Origin: Lederbergia wuyishanensis
GTDB lineage: Bacteria; Bacillota; Bacilli; Bacillales; Bacillaceae_C
Reading direction: 5' to 3'
Assembly: GCF_022900255.1 (NCBI RefSeq)
Contig: NZ_JALIRM010000017.1
Coordinates: 1 to 64,000 of the forward strand
DNA length: 64,000 nt
Below are positions 1-9,016 of the stretch, piece by piece. Within the stretch, counting starts at the first letter, position 1; each line of letters starts with the position of its first letter. Below the pieces are notes generated by a model. It did no database searches. It worked only from the letters and a program-made list of their open reading frames with translations, and was not told where the DNA came from. The position numbers and the translations under genes were made by a program.

Positions 1-42
1 ATACATTTTTACAATCAAGAACGACTACAAAAAAGACTAACC

Positions 43-75
43 GGCCTTAGCCCCATAGAATATAGGGCTAAAGCC
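43..75. terminator. Terminator-like hairpin at window edge
   Basis: An 11-bp stem with one mismatch (43-53 pairs with 65-75) has short T-runs on both sides. It could end a gene left of the window or the leftward penicillin-binding protein gene. The rest of 1-160 holds nothing else that I can recognise. Confidence 0.4.
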
Positions 76-160
76 GCCTAGTGTCATTTTTTTATTTCCA
101 CTGTCTACTTGACAGGGGGTAGTTCAAATCGCACAAACGATCTAAGGGCAGCTCTTTTTT

Positions 161-2164
161 TTACTTCTTAATTTCTGTAAAAATATTTTTAACCTTGTCA
201 ACCGCGGAACTAGTTCCGTCTGCTTCTAACATTAGAGCAATTAGGGTATCAGGATGATCAGGGTTATAAGCTACAAACCAGCTGTTTTCTTTTCCTTTTT
301 TTCCTTGTTCGTCTTTTGCAAACTCTGCTGTTCCTGTTTTTCCAGCGAGCGGATAACCTTCAATTCTAGCACCCCGCGCTGTACCGTGAGGGTCTTCGAC
401 TACTTTTCTAAGTGCCGAACCCATATGGTCGACTTCGTCTTTGTTTAGTAAGTTTTCCTTCCAGACTTCTCCTTGCTTTTCGTCCGTAAGCAAAATCGGC
501 TTGATCATATTTCCGTTATTCGTAAAAGTCGTAAAGGCTGAGGCAAGATGGAGTACATTCATTTCAACTTGACCTTGGCCATAACTAGAGTCTGCTAATG
601 CGATATCCGAATCAATATTTCCGATACTTGATGTATGCATTGGGAATGCAAATGGCATATCTTCGTCAAACCCAAAGGCCTTCAAACCCGCTACAAACTT
701 ATCTTTACCGAGCTCTAATGTCGTTTGGGCAAAATAAATATTATCGGAATAGACTAATGCTTTTTCAAGATCAATGGGTACTCCAGGGTCGCTTACCCGA
801 GTGACTTTGTATTTCCCCCAAGAAGCATCTTTCTGCCAAGATAAATCTTTAATAGGAAGTGCTGTTTTCCAATCAAGCGTTCCTTCCTTTAATCCAATGG
901 CTGCTGTAATTGGTTTAAGCACAGAGCCTGGCGCAAAAGTAGAATTAAATCTATTTAACATTGGTTTACTAGGGTTTTCCTCAAGGGCTTTCCATTCCTC
1001 ATTTGTAGCACCTAGAGTCAACATATTAGGATCGTAGCTTGGACTGCTGACTAACGCTAATGTTTCTCCTGTACTAGGATTGATTGCTGCAGCTGTACCA
1101 GGTTTTCCACCTAATTGGTCAAAAATCGTTACTTGAAGGGCACTATCAATAGTTAACTGAACATCTTCTCCGTCTTTCACTTCTTTTTCAGCAAGAACAA
1201 CTTCACTTTCGTCTTGCTTTTGTATGACGATTTTTACTCCAGGCTCGCCTCTCAATCGATCTTCAAACACTTTTTCAAGTCCGCGTCTACCAATCATATC
1301 TGACGAAGAGTATCCTTTGCCTTTATTCTCTTCCAAATCATCAGCTGTGACAGGGGCGATATTACCTGTTAAGTGAACTGCTCGCGCTCCCAGTGGATAC
1401 ACTCTTGCTTCAACGTCCATTCCAATAACACCTGGAACTTGACCTACTTTTTCACGAAGCTCCATATTGTTTTTTGGAATCGTTTTAATCGGAACAAAGC
1501 TATCAGGCTGTACCCAAGATTGTCCTAACGCTTTTTCAATCTGTTCGGTGCTAACACCTAGAATCTCAGATACTTGTTTAATGCTTTTCTCTTCCTGTCC
1601 TTCCATATCTTTCGGAACTAAACCAATTTGCCTTGCCACTCCATTTTCAGCAAGAGCAATTCCGTTTCGATCCAAAATGGAACCTCGTTTAGGAGATGTA
1701 GTAGGCACCGAGATTTTATCTCCTTCTTCAAGCTCTGGAAAAATAAAACTCGTATCCCAATTTAATAGCCATTCCTTTTTCTCGTCTATATCTTCTTTCA
1801 CGAATTGAGCTTTATGATTAAAATCTATTTCACCAGCAAGGCTATCCATTTTTACATCAAATGGAAATTCCACTTCGGTTGCCTCTTTATCCGTTTCTTC
1901 TTCTGGTTTCTCAAATTGAACCTTTAAATTTTTTATCTCTAAATCTTCGTATATTTTTTTATATCGATTAACGAAATCTTCTTTTGTAATATTCTCTTTT
2001 GATTCGGTTGATAAAAAATCATACATTTTATCAAATTTTTGCTCATTCCATAGTTTTATGTAATCCGCAAAAAGATCTTCAGGTTTAGGTTCTTTTTCTT
2101 TATTACAAGCAACCAATAAGGAACTAAGTATTAAACACAATGAAATCAAGACGAATTTTTTCAT
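161..2164 (-). CDS. pbpC: Class B penicillin-binding protein, PbpC/MecA-like lipoprotein
   Basis: A D,D-transpeptidase that cross-links peptidoglycan outside the membrane. The N-terminus is a lipoprotein signal with lipobox LVAC, so it should be lipid-anchored. An NTF2-like MecA_N domain (about residues 30-150) is followed by the PBP dimerisation domain and the transpeptidase domain. The catalytic motifs are present: SVLK with Ser414, SDN with Ser473 and KTG with Lys609. Its 667 residues fit the B. subtilis PBP3 (PbpC) class. I start it at the second Met (2164): the AAGGGGAGG element abuts the first ATG (2170) but is 7 nt from the second. MecA_N alone does not imply beta-lactam resistance; PbpC proteins are ordinary chromosomal genes in this family. 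Confidence 0.9.
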   Translation of the reverse strand: MKKFVLISLCLILSSLLVACNKEKEPKPEDLFADYIKLWNEQKFDKMYDFLSTESKENITKEDFVNRYKKIYEDLEIKNLKVQFEKPEEETDKEATEVEFPFDVKMDSLAGEIDFNHKAQFVKEDIDEKKEWLLNWDTSFIFPELEEGDKISVPTTSPKRGSILDRNGIALAENGVARQIGLVPKDMEGQEEKSIKQVSEILGVSTEQIEKALGQSWVQPDSFVPIKTIPKNNMELREKVGQVPGVIGMDVEARVYPLGARAVHLTGNIAPVTADDLEENKGKGYSSSDMIGRRGLEKVFEDRLRGEPGVKIVIQKQDESEVVLAEKEVKDGEDVQLTIDSALQVTIFDQLGGKPGTAAAINPSTGETLALVSSPSYDPNMLTLGATNEEWKALEENPSKPMLNRFNSTFAPGSVLKPITAAIGLKEGTLDWKTALPIKDLSWQKDASWGKYKVTRVSDPGVPIDLEKALVYSDNIYFAQTTLELGKDKFVAGLKAFGFDEDMPFAFPMHTSSIGNIDSDIALADSSYGQGQVEMNVLHLASAFTTFTNNGNMIKPILLTDEKQGEVWKENLLNKDEVDHMGSALRKVVEDPHGTARGARIEGYPLAGKTGTAEFAKDEQGKKGKENSWFVAYNPDHPDTLIALMLEADGTSSAVDKVKNIFTEIKK

Positions 2165-2294
2165 CCTCATACCTCCCCTTGTCGTTTATTGTAACATTTT
2201 AATGTCTTGAAAAAAAACAACTCGTTTTATCAAACTTCAATCAATGTGTTAAAATGAAACTAGATAATGATTACATAAAGCAAGGAGAAGACAA

Positions 2295-3224
2295 ATGGAG
2301 AAAATTCTTATATTCGGTCATAAGAACCCTGATACTGATTCAATTTGTTCGGCTATTGTGTATGCAGACATTAAATCTAAGCTAGGACATAATGTTGAAG
2401 CTGTACGTTTAGGGGAGGTAAATGGTGAGACAGATTTTGCACTGGATACCTTTAATGTTGAGGCACCGCGCCTTGTAAATACAGTCGCAAATGAAGCCGA
2501 TAAAGTGATTTTGGTTGACCATAATGAACGTCAACAAAGTGCTGAAGACATTGAAAAGGTACGTGTTGTTGAGGTAATCGACCATCACCGAATTGCTAAT
2601 TTTGAAACAAGCGATCCACTATATTTCCGTGCAGAACCTGTTGGATGTACAGCAACAATTTTGAAAAAAATCTATAAAGAAAATGGTTTGGAAATTGATA
2701 AGCAAATGGCAGGCCTTATGCTATCTGCTATTATTTCCGACTCTTTATTGTTTAAATCTCCAACATGCACAGAAGAAGATATAGCGGCTGCTCGCGAACT
2801 TGCAGAAATTGCTGAGGTAGATGCGGATAGCTACGGTCTTAATATGTTAAAAGCAGGCGCAGATGTAAGTAGTAAAACAATTGAACAACTGCTTTCAGTG
2901 GATGCGAAAGAATTTACAATGGGAAATGCAAAAGTTGAGATTGCTCAAGTAAATGCTGTTGGTGTTGATGAAGTTCTTGAGCGTAAAGCTGAAATTGAAG
3001 AAGCGCTAAACCGTGTAATTGAACAAAAAGGTTTGGATTTATTCTTATTTGTAGTAACTGATATTTTAACGAATGATTCAACAGCGATTGCAGTTGGACA
3101 GGCAGCAGAAGCAGTTGAACAAGCCTTTAATGTAACTCTTGATAACAATAAAGCATTATTAAAAGGTGTTGTTTCCCGTAAGAAACAAATTGTGCCTCCA
3201 TTGACAGATGCATTGAGTAAGTAA
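2295..3224 (+). CDS. ppaC: Manganese-dependent inorganic pyrophosphatase (family II)
   Basis: Cytoplasmic enzyme that hydrolyses pyrophosphate to phosphate and so drives biosynthetic reactions. It has the DHH phosphoesterase architecture: His9, Asp13 and Asp15 in GHKNPDTDS form the first metal site, and Asp96-His97-His98 form the DHH motif. A DHHA2 domain fills the C-terminal third. The 309-residue length equals that of typical Bacillus PpaC. A good ribosome-binding site (AAGGAGA) precedes the ATG. It appears to be a single gene closed by its own terminator. The assignment is secure. Confidence 0.96.
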   Translation: MEKILIFGHKNPDTDSICSAIVYADIKSKLGHNVEAVRLGEVNGETDFALDTFNVEAPRLVNTVANEADKVILVDHNERQQSAEDIEKVRVVEVIDHHRIANFETSDPLYFRAEPVGCTATILKKIYKENGLEIDKQMAGLMLSAIISDSLLFKSPTCTEEDIAAARELAEIAEVDADSYGLNMLKAGADVSSKTIEQLLSVDAKEFTMGNAKVEIAQVNAVGVDEVLERKAEIEEALNRVIEQKGLDLFLFVVTDILTNDSTAIAVGQAAEAVEQAFNVTLDNNKALLKGVVSRKKQIVPPLTDALSK

Positions 3225-3251
3225 GCGCGTTGACACTGAAGATAGAAACAT

Positions 3252-3282
3252 AGGACAGCGAGATGCTGTCCTTTACTTTTAT
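3252..3282 (+). terminator. Rho-independent terminator of ppaC
   Basis: A perfect 8-bp stem AGGACAGC/GCTGTCCT (3252-3259 with 3265-3272) with a 5-nt loop is followed by a T-rich tract. Confidence 0.75.
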
Positions 3283-3344
3283 AGACAAGCTGCATTATAA
3301 TTTTGGGAATTCAACTAGCTAGATACAGAAGGGGTATGTTTATT

Positions 3345-4169
3345 GTGAAGGTTGGATATTTAGGACCAAAAGGGACTTTTTCAGAAGAAGCGGCATTGCG
3401 TTATTTTTCAGACCTCGAAAATGAAACGATTATGTATAGTACCATTTTTGATGTGCTTGAAGCAGTTGACGAAGGGCAAGTTGATAAAGGGATTGTCCCG
3501 ATTGAAAATGCGATTGAAGGAACCATCACAATGACTACGGATGGTTTAGTTAATCATGATGTGTGGATTGAAGGGGAAGCTGTCTTACCTGTTAAGCTCC
3601 ATTTATTAGCATTAAAAGGAGCGAAGCTAGAGGATATTAAAGAAATATGGTCTATTCCCCCTGCTTTAGCACAGTGCAGGGTTTTTACGAAAGAAGTGCG
3701 GGCAGAGACGAAGCATTTTAGCAGTACGTCCGGAGCGGCAGAAGCACTTAGTCAATCTGGCAGATTGGATGCAGGTGCAGTTGCATCGGAATTAGCTGCC
3801 CAAATATTTGATTTGGAAATCGCTAAAAGGGATATCCATGACAATAATTGCAATTCTACTAGATTCCTTATTTTATCGAAAACACCGAATGGAAATATTC
3901 ACGAAACTGACAAATCAATGCTAATGATTACGCCAACAGAAGACCGCCCAGGATTGTTAGCGATAATTCTAAACGTATTTTCTTCATTAGATATTAACTT
4001 ATCTTGGATTGAATCTCGTCCAACAAAGAAAAAGCTAGGTACGTATCGATTTTTCATTGAAGCGGCGCTTGGTGTGCACGAAGCAAATTTGAAGAAGGCT
4101 GTTACTATTCTTGAAGCGTATGGGCATGAAGTGAAAGTATTAGGAAGCTATAAGACGAAAAAATTATAG
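3345..4169 (+). CDS. pheA: Prephenate dehydratase
   Basis: Converts prephenate to phenylpyruvate in phenylalanine synthesis. The N-terminus VGYLGPKGTFSEEAAL and the motif STRFLIL near residue 170 are dehydratase signatures. A C-terminal ACT domain (from about residue 190, with ESRPTKKKLGTYRFF) should bind phenylalanine for feedback inhibition. There is no chorismate mutase domain, so this is the monofunctional Bacillus type. The start is taken as the GTG at 3345, which gives MKVGYLGP as in B. subtilis and lies 10 nt after AGAAGGGG; the frame is open upstream but has no ribosome-binding site there. Confidence 0.93.
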   Translation: MKVGYLGPKGTFSEEAALRYFSDLENETIMYSTIFDVLEAVDEGQVDKGIVPIENAIEGTITMTTDGLVNHDVWIEGEAVLPVKLHLLALKGAKLEDIKEIWSIPPALAQCRVFTKEVRAETKHFSSTSGAAEALSQSGRLDAGAVASELAAQIFDLEIAKRDIHDNNCNSTRFLILSKTPNGNIHETDKSMLMITPTEDRPGLLAIILNVFSSLDINLSWIESRPTKKKLGTYRFFIEAALGVHEANLKKAVTILEAYGHEVKVLGSYKTKKL

Positions 4170-4184
4170 AAAGAGGTCTAGCTT

Positions 4185-4910
4185 ATGAAAATTGAAGTGT
4201 GGTCTGATTTTGTTTGCCCATTTTGTTATATTGGTAAACGCCGACTTGAAGAAGCACTATCGAAGTTCTCTCATCGTGAAAAAGTGGAAGTGGCATTTCG
4301 GAGTTTTGAACTTGATCCCAATACACCGAAGGAGCAAAATAAAAATATCCATGAAATATTAGCTACAAAGTACGGTATGAGCGTGGAAGAGGCTAAAAGA
4401 ATGAATGAAAGTGTTGGTCAGCAGGCAAAGTCAGTTGGTCTAACATTCAATTTTGAACATATGGTGCCAACTAATACGTTTGATGCCCACAGGTTAGCTC
4501 ATTATGCAAAATCCGAAGGCAAGGATTCAACATTAACAGAATTGTTGCTTAAAGCATATTTTACAGACTCTAAGAAACTAAGTGATCAAGAAACTTTAGC
4601 AGATTTAGCAGATACAGTAGGTCTTGATCGTGAAAAAGTAATGTCTGTACTAAATGATGAGAATGCTTTCGCTGAAGATGTGCGCTATGATGAAAGAACA
4701 GCGCAGCAAATTGGTGTACAAGGTGTGCCGTTTTTCGTTATTAATCAGAAATATGCTATCTCTGGTGCTCAGCCTACGGAAACGTTTATAAGTGCACTTG
4801 AAAAAGTATGGCAAGAAGAAAATAGTGGTCCCATTCTCCAAGACTTATCCGGAGAAGCAAATGGAGCTAGCTGTGAAGATGGAAACTGTGCGATTCCAAC
4901 TGATAAATAA
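4185..4910 (+). CDS. DsbA-family (FrnE-like) thiol oxidoreductase
   Basis: A thioredoxin-fold protein with the active-site motif CPFC at residues 11-14 in SDFVCPFCYIGKRR and the helical insertion typical of the DsbA/FrnE family. It has no signal peptide, so it should act in the cytoplasm, probably on disulfides or low-molecular-weight thiols. The cis-proline loop reads GVPFF near residue 185. A second Cys pair (CEDGNC) sits in a short C-terminal tail after the fold. It starts 15 nt after pheA and could share its transcript. Family members are often misnamed 2-hydroxychromene-2-carboxylate isomerase; nothing here supports that substrate. Confidence 0.85.
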   Translation: MKIEVWSDFVCPFCYIGKRRLEEALSKFSHREKVEVAFRSFELDPNTPKEQNKNIHEILATKYGMSVEEAKRMNESVGQQAKSVGLTFNFEHMVPTNTFDAHRLAHYAKSEGKDSTLTELLLKAYFTDSKKLSDQETLADLADTVGLDREKVMSVLNDENAFAEDVRYDERTAQQIGVQGVPFFVINQKYAISGAQPTETFISALEKVWQEENSGPILQDLSGEANGASCEDGNCAIPTDK

Positions 4911-4940
4911 AAAATCCGATCTTATATGGTCGGATTTTTT
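4911..4940. terminator. Bidirectional terminator between convergent genes
   Basis: The stem AAAATCCGA/TCGGATTTT (4911-4919 with 4930-4938) is T-rich on both strands. It serves the DsbA-like gene and overlaps the last codons of the leftward exporter gene. Confidence 0.85.
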
Positions 4941-5392
4941 CGCGATTGTAACTCTTTTGTTATTTTCAGTATAAATTGTACAAGTACTTCTGCGAAAACG
5001 AGACCCATCGCTATGGAACTTGCAATGATGAAGGCTTTCATTGCAAGTGGGATGGCATTTGAATAATCATTGCTCGCCACATGACGCATCGCATCGTAAG
5101 CTGTGCCTCCAGGTACGAGTGGAATAATTCCAGCAACGATATAAACAATGATAGGAGTTTTGTTTCGTTTCGCCATAATATGCCCGATAATTGCTACAAT
5201 AAAGGCACCGCTAAAAGCAGCATGTACGACATCGACCCCAGAATCGATCATCACGATATATACAAACCATCCCGCCATTCCAACGACTCCGCAATGAAAC
5301 AACGCTTTCCGCGGCGCGTTAAAAATAATACCGAATCCGATGGCTGAGATCATGCTTAATATTAAGTGTGATAAGTAATAAATCATGTCCAT
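4922..5392 (-). CDS. Threonine/serine exporter, small subunit (ThrE_2, YjjB-like)
   Basis: A 156-residue membrane protein with about five hydrophobic helices. It matches the ThrE_2 (DUF3815) half of split threonine/serine exporters, including the conserved LVPGGTAYDAMRH region near residue 97. It is encoded downstream of its probable partner (5632-6387) on the same strand, and the two halves together would equal one full-length ThrE. They are separated by 239 bp holding an interspersed repeat. Export of threonine or serine is inferred from the family. Confidence 0.82.
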   Translation of the reverse strand: MDMIYYLSHLILSMISAIGFGIIFNAPRKALFHCGVVGMAGWFVYIVMIDSGVDVVHAAFSGAFIVAIIGHIMAKRNKTPIIVYIVAGIIPLVPGGTAYDAMRHVASNDYSNAIPLAMKAFIIASSIAMGLVFAEVLVQFILKITKELQSRKNPTI

Positions 5393-5510
5393 ACATCCTT
5401 TTATTTCAATATCCAGCTATAGACGAGCAACTATAATATGCAAAGAGTGAATTTTCGCCTAGGACATTGGCACTTTTCTTTATCAGATTAAAATTTTATA
5501 CAGCTTTTAT

Positions 5511-5630
5511 TGTCTAGCTCCATGCACCATCGGTTCGAGGTCAAATAACCTGAACGCTAAAAGTCAAAGATCGTCTTTTTGCATCTTAGAACATTTGCTT
5601 GTCGCCGATAGGTGGGCGCCTTGCGCTTTT
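5511..5630 (+). repeat. Interspersed repeat family A, copy 1 (5' truncated)
   Basis: It begins TCTAGCTCCATGCACC and ends GGGCGCCTTGCGCTTTT, the same boundary sequences as the copies at 7391, 38855 and 50496. It lacks the first ~50 bp of those copies. It lies between the two halves of the split threonine/serine exporter. The complementary ends suggest a folded RNA or a small non-autonomous element. It has no coding capacity. Confidence 0.8.
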
Positions 5631-5631
5631 C

Positions 5632-6387
5632 TCATAACCATAATGAATACACAACGGCTACACCCGCACCAATCGCCAGTGCCGTTAAAAAAGCTTCCGC
5701 CCCTTTTGATAACCCCGATACGAAGTGCCCCGCCATTAAATCCCGTATAGCATTTGTTATAAGTAAACCGGGAACTAGTGGCATAACGGACGCGATAACA
5801 ATCAAATCAAGTTGCTTTCCCCATCCGTAATTCACCAAAAACATCCCTAGTAATCCAATGACAAAGGAAGCCGAAAACTCGGAAAAAAACTTTACTTTTG
5901 CGTGAAAGTGTATGATTACAAAAGTTGAAAATCCTACTCCGCCTACAAGTATAGCGGGTGCATAATCAGCCCAAGTTCCTTTAAACATAATTAAAAAGCT
6001 ACCGCTTGCAATGGCAGCTGCTACAATTTGAAGCCAAATAGGGAAAGCGAGATTCGCCTTTTCTAATTCTTTAAGGGCTAAAAGTGCTTCATTTGCATTC
6101 AATTTTCCTTCTGCAATGCTTCTTGAGATATGATTAACTTTCGTAATTTTTTCTAAATCTGTCCCTCTTTCACTGATTCGTACAAACTGTGAAGGGTCTG
6201 AACCTTCCAAAGAAAATATAATCCCGGTCGGTGTTACAAAGCTTTGGCTTTCATTGAACCCGCATGCCGCAGCGATCCTCATCATTGTATCTTCCACACG
6301 ATACGTTTCCGCGCCACTCTTCATTAATATTTTACCTGCAAGAAGACAAGCATCGATAAGTTTTTGTTCATTTATTTTATTGTTCAA
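5632..6387 (-). CDS. Threonine/serine exporter, large subunit (ThrE, YjjP-like)
   Basis: This 251-residue protein has an N-terminal soluble part with the family motif SGAETYRVEDTM (residues 19-30), then about five membrane helices. It fits the ThrE/DUF1212 (YjjP) half of a two-component exporter. I start it at the TTG at 6387, which has GGAG 8 nt upstream and leads directly into the conserved N-terminus. The partner is 4922-5392. It ends within 2 bp of repeat A copy 1, so the repeat seems to have inserted right behind the stop codon. Confidence 0.82.
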   Translation of the reverse strand: MNNKINEQKLIDACLLAGKILMKSGAETYRVEDTMMRIAAACGFNESQSFVTPTGIIFSLEGSDPSQFVRISERGTDLEKITKVNHISRSIAEGKLNANEALLALKELEKANLAFPIWLQIVAAAIASGSFLIMFKGTWADYAPAILVGGVGFSTFVIIHFHAKVKFFSEFSASFVIGLLGMFLVNYGWGKQLDLIVIASVMPLVPGLLITNAIRDLMAGHFVSGLSKGAEAFLTALAIGAGVAVVYSLWL

Positions 6388-6736
6388 TTGATCAACTCCA
6401 AAGAATTTGCCAAATTGTATTTAATTGTATCATTTTTTTAGTTGTTTTTCTTAGGCAGTTTTGGAAAAGTTTGTTGTTTTTATTAAAGTCCAGAAACCGG
6501 TTTTTTACATCTGAAAAATAAGTGTAATAGTTCTTAAGGTTACTCTGCTTATCTTATGGGGTATTAATTTTAAATACAAATTTATTCTTATTCAACAATT
6601 TTTATGAAGAGAGCCTTTTCTTTCGAGGATACACCACCCTCAACTTTTACATAAATAAATATTCTACGACTATCATTTAAAAAAAGGAACATAATTTAAA
6701 GGAAAGGCTACTTGAAAAAATGTTAGGAGGATTAAA
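6388..6736. other. AT-rich intergenic region, no gene seen
   Basis: A 349-bp stretch between divergent genes. Apart from the candidate stress promoter at 6539 and the GGAGG ribosome-binding site just before 6737, I see no ORF, hairpin or repeat. Confidence 0.5.
6539..6564 (+). promoter_or_regulatory. Possible sigma-B type promoter
   Basis: GTTACT, a 14-bp spacer and a perfect GGGTAT resemble the sigma-B consensus (GTTTAA, then GGGTAT). It lies about 170 bp upstream of the tandem-repeat protein. The -35 half matches poorly. Confidence 0.22.
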
Positions 6737-7345
6737 ATGGCAGATGATTTTGAAGTAAAGCCTATGTTTGAAGGTCAATATCATGAACGCCCTCAGTTTA
6801 AGGTAAATATTCAAGGTAATGATTATATGGGGGTTATGCATGATGATGAAATAAAATGGTTTCATCCGCATCCTCATAAAGACTTTGAAGACGAGCATGT
6901 AGAAGCTATAGAATCACAAATACAAGATAAATTGAATAACTCAGAAGGCTTAGAAGTAAAGCCTATGTTTGAAGGTCAATATCATGAACGCCCTCAGTTT
7001 AAGGTAAATATTCAAGGTAATGATTATATGGGTGTTATGCATGATGATGAAATAAAATGGTTTCATCCGCATCCTCATAAAGACTTTGAAGACGAGCATG
7101 TAGAAGCTATAGAATCACAAATACAAGATAAATTGAATAACTCAGAAGGCTTAGAAGTAAAGCCTATGTTTGAAGGTCAATATCATGAACGCCCTCAGTT
7201 TAAGGTAAATATTCAAGGTAATGATTATATGGGAGTTATGCATGATGATGAGATTAAATGGTTTCATCCCCATCCTCATAAAGACTTTGAGGACGAACAC
7301 GTTGAAGCTATTGAATCACAAATTCAAGATAAATTAAATGATTAA
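6737..7345 (+). CDS. Tandem triple-repeat acidic, His-rich protein
   Basis: A 202-residue protein made of MADDF plus three nearly identical 67-residue units. Each unit starts EVKPMFEGQYHERPQF and contains FHPHPHKDFEDEH. It has no signal peptide, membrane helix or Cys. A single unit (G-x-Y-x-G-V-x-H-D-D-x-I-K-W plus an acidic C-terminal helix) resembles in outline the small Bacillus YheE/DUF5342 proteins of about 65-70 residues. If so, this is a triplicated small protein of unknown function, but I am not certain. GGAGG lies 7 nt before the ATG and a terminator follows. The His-Pro-His cluster could bind metal; that is conjecture. Confidence 0.8.
   Translation: MADDFEVKPMFEGQYHERPQFKVNIQGNDYMGVMHDDEIKWFHPHPHKDFEDEHVEAIESQIQDKLNNSEGLEVKPMFEGQYHERPQFKVNIQGNDYMGVMHDDEIKWFHPHPHKDFEDEHVEAIESQIQDKLNNSEGLEVKPMFEGQYHERPQFKVNIQGNDYMGVMHDDEIKWFHPHPHKDFEDEHVEAIESQIQDKLND
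6752..7342 (+). repeat. Three direct in-frame 201-bp repeats
   Basis: The units start at 6752, 6953 and 7154. Units 1 and 2 appear to differ at one base (a silent Gly codon, GGG versus GGT). Unit 3 differs mainly at synonymous sites in its 3' half. This suggests recent tandem duplication plus homogenisation. Confidence 0.95.
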
Positions 7346-7349
7346 TAAT

Positions 7350-7387
7350 AAAGGCATCCTTCAGTTTCTATGATTGGATGCCTTTCT
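7350..7387 (+). terminator. Terminator of the triple-repeat gene
   Basis: The 10-bp stem AAAGGCATCC/GGATGCCTTT (7350-7359 with 7376-7385) directly follows the stop codon. Confidence 0.8.
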
Positions 7388-7390
7388 CAA

Positions 7391-7550
7391 TGCTTAGGAA
7401 ATTATAAATTTGAAAAGTTGTAGATAACCTTTTTAAGGTAGTTTCCGTCTAGCTCCAGGTGCCATTGGCTCAAGGTCATAAACCCGCGAAGCTTAAAAGT
7501 CAAAAAGCGGGCTTTTTGCTTGTCGCCGATAGGCTGGCGCCTTGCGCTTT
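7391..7550 (+). repeat. Interspersed repeat family A, copy 2
   Basis: It opens with TGCTTAGGAAATTATAAATT and passes through GTCTAGCTCCAGGTGCC. It has an internal hairpin around CAAAAAGCGGGCTTTTTG and ends GGCGCCTTGCGCTTT. It shares long identical stretches with copies 3 and 4. Confidence 0.88.
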
Positions 7551-7562
7551 AGTTCATTAATC

Positions 7563-8510
7563 TCATAATCGAGGTAAAATTTTTCTTGCCCCCAAAACGA
7601 TCCAAGTGCTAATGACGAATGGCATTGTTAATGCTGGCAGTCCGTATGGTAATAGCCACGTAGTTACACTGGCTGTAAGAGGCACAGATAAAATAGCGGC
7701 CAAAATACTTGATAAAAGTAAATGGCCAAATGGTTTATTATTTGTAAAAAAAGCTCCTACGGCTAAGGATGCTAAAATCGCATTATAACCATAGAGACCT
7801 GTATATATTAGCAAATGTTCTCCTTCAAGCCAGTATGAGACAAGTAGAGCAACTACATTCCCTATCACTGCAATCAAGCCTATCCTCCAACCAGCCAAAA
7901 ATACAGCAATAAACAGTAAAATACCCGATAATGTATTATCGAGAAAAAAGATTTGACCGATGCCGCTAAAAGTTCCTTCTACCCAGTTGATATCGCCTTC
8001 AATTATTAATTTCCAATTTGATAAATCTTGAGGAACTAATTCTTTGGATAAATTAATGGCTTTAAGTTTATAAGTAACAAGTAATATAAACCAAGTCAAA
8101 ATGATGAAGGGAGCTGTTAGTACTGGGAGATCGATACTTTTCATCATGTGCATCATCGCCGCCGTTACAATCGCTGCTATAGCTGCTCCAATAAGAGAAA
8201 TGATCCAATGAAAAGGTCCGCTCATAAATAAAGTTAATGCTATTCCTGTTAACACAGAGTTATACCCGAAAAGCCCCTGTTTTATTATTGCTTCACTAGC
8301 CCCTCCCAATTTTCCTATAAAAGTCCCTATTATAGATGATAAAAGTGTGATAATTCCTAACACGATAGACGAACATGATATGGCAATCAATATAATGATT
8401 CCAGTTAATGCATTTTCAATTAAGATAACTTGAGAAATACCTTTCATGGAAACGACAAGGAATTGAACGATATTTCCTTCTTTCCATGAATTTCTATGAT
8501 TCTTTTGCAT
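7563..8510 (-). CDS. Urea transporter (UT family)
   Basis: A 315-residue integral membrane protein with an internal two-fold repeat. Each half carries the urea transporter signature, LPVLTAPFIILTWF in the first and LPALTMPFVISTWIVL in the second, as in eukaryotic and bacterial UT channels. It should let urea enter down its gradient. It is transcribed away from the urease operon across a shared 184-bp promoter region, which supports coupling to urea hydrolysis. I start it at 8510, where AAAGGA lies 7 nt upstream; an ATG at 8540 is in frame but has no ribosome-binding site. Confidence 0.9.
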   Translation of the reverse strand: MQKNHRNSWKEGNIVQFLVVSMKGISQVILIENALTGIIILIAISCSSIVLGIITLLSSIIGTFIGKLGGASEAIIKQGLFGYNSVLTGIALTLFMSGPFHWIISLIGAAIAAIVTAAMMHMMKSIDLPVLTAPFIILTWFILLVTYKLKAINLSKELVPQDLSNWKLIIEGDINWVEGTFSGIGQIFFLDNTLSGILLFIAVFLAGWRIGLIAVIGNVVALLVSYWLEGEHLLIYTGLYGYNAILASLAVGAFFTNNKPFGHLLLSSILAAILSVPLTASVTTWLLPYGLPALTMPFVISTWIVLGARKILPRL

Positions 8511-8613
8511 AATAACGTCCTTTCCACATATCGTCGTCATTCTTTATTTAAATTTCCCAATCAATTTTGTTTAATCCCTATAAAATGTGAATGCATTTTG
8601 CCATTTAATTTTT

Positions 8614-8642
8614 TTTACAAGAGTAAAATTAATTTTTATGTA
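8614..8642 (+). promoter_or_regulatory. Candidate promoter of the urease operon
   Basis: TTTACA, a 17-bp spacer and TATGTA lie 53 bp upstream of ureA in the AT-rich divergent region. Confidence 0.4.
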
Positions 8643-8694
8643 AATAATATTCGAAGTGGTTTGGTAAATGTTACAAGAATAGGGAGGTTTTAGC

Positions 8695-8997
8695 ATGCTT
8701 TTATCACCGCGGGAGATTGATAAGCTTATGATAGTTGTGGCTGCCGATTTGGCCAGAAGGAGGAAAGAACGTGGTTTAAAATTAAATTACCCCGAAGCAG
8801 TAGCTCTTATTACACATGAGGTACTGGAAGGAGCAAGAGACGGTAAAACCGTTGCTGAGTTGATGGAGTTTGGGGGAACTATCCTTTCAAGTGATGACGT
8901 CATGGATGGTATCCCAGACATGATTGATGATATTCAAGTGGAAGCCACGTTTCCGGATGGTACAAAATTGGTGACTGTACATAGTCCGATACGATAA
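8695..8997 (+). CDS. ureA: Urease subunit gamma
   Basis: The small structural subunit of urease, 100 residues, full length for the family, with the conserved stretches [11 protein letters not shown] and [21 protein letters not shown]. It is the first gene of ureABCEFGD and is preceded by a strong GGGAGG. The gamma, beta and alpha chains assemble into the cytoplasmic enzyme that splits urea into ammonia and carbamate. Confidence 0.97.
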   Translation: MLLSPREIDKLMIVVAADLARRRKERGLKLNYPEAVALITHEVLEGARDGKTVAELMEFGGTILSSDDVMDGIPDMIDDIQVEATFPDGTKLVTVHSPIR

Positions 8998-9016
8998 TGA
9001 TTCAGGAGGCACGTAA

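Noticed and set aside
161-2164. Reading the MecA_N-type penicillin-binding protein as an acquired resistance gene
   Set aside because: PbpC-type proteins with this domain are normal chromosomal genes in Bacillus, and there is no mecR, mecI or cassette context.
8541-8694. Possible TnrA/GlnR site (TGTNAN7TNACA) between the urea transporter and ureA
   Set aside because: Nitrogen control would be expected, but I could match only one half-site well.
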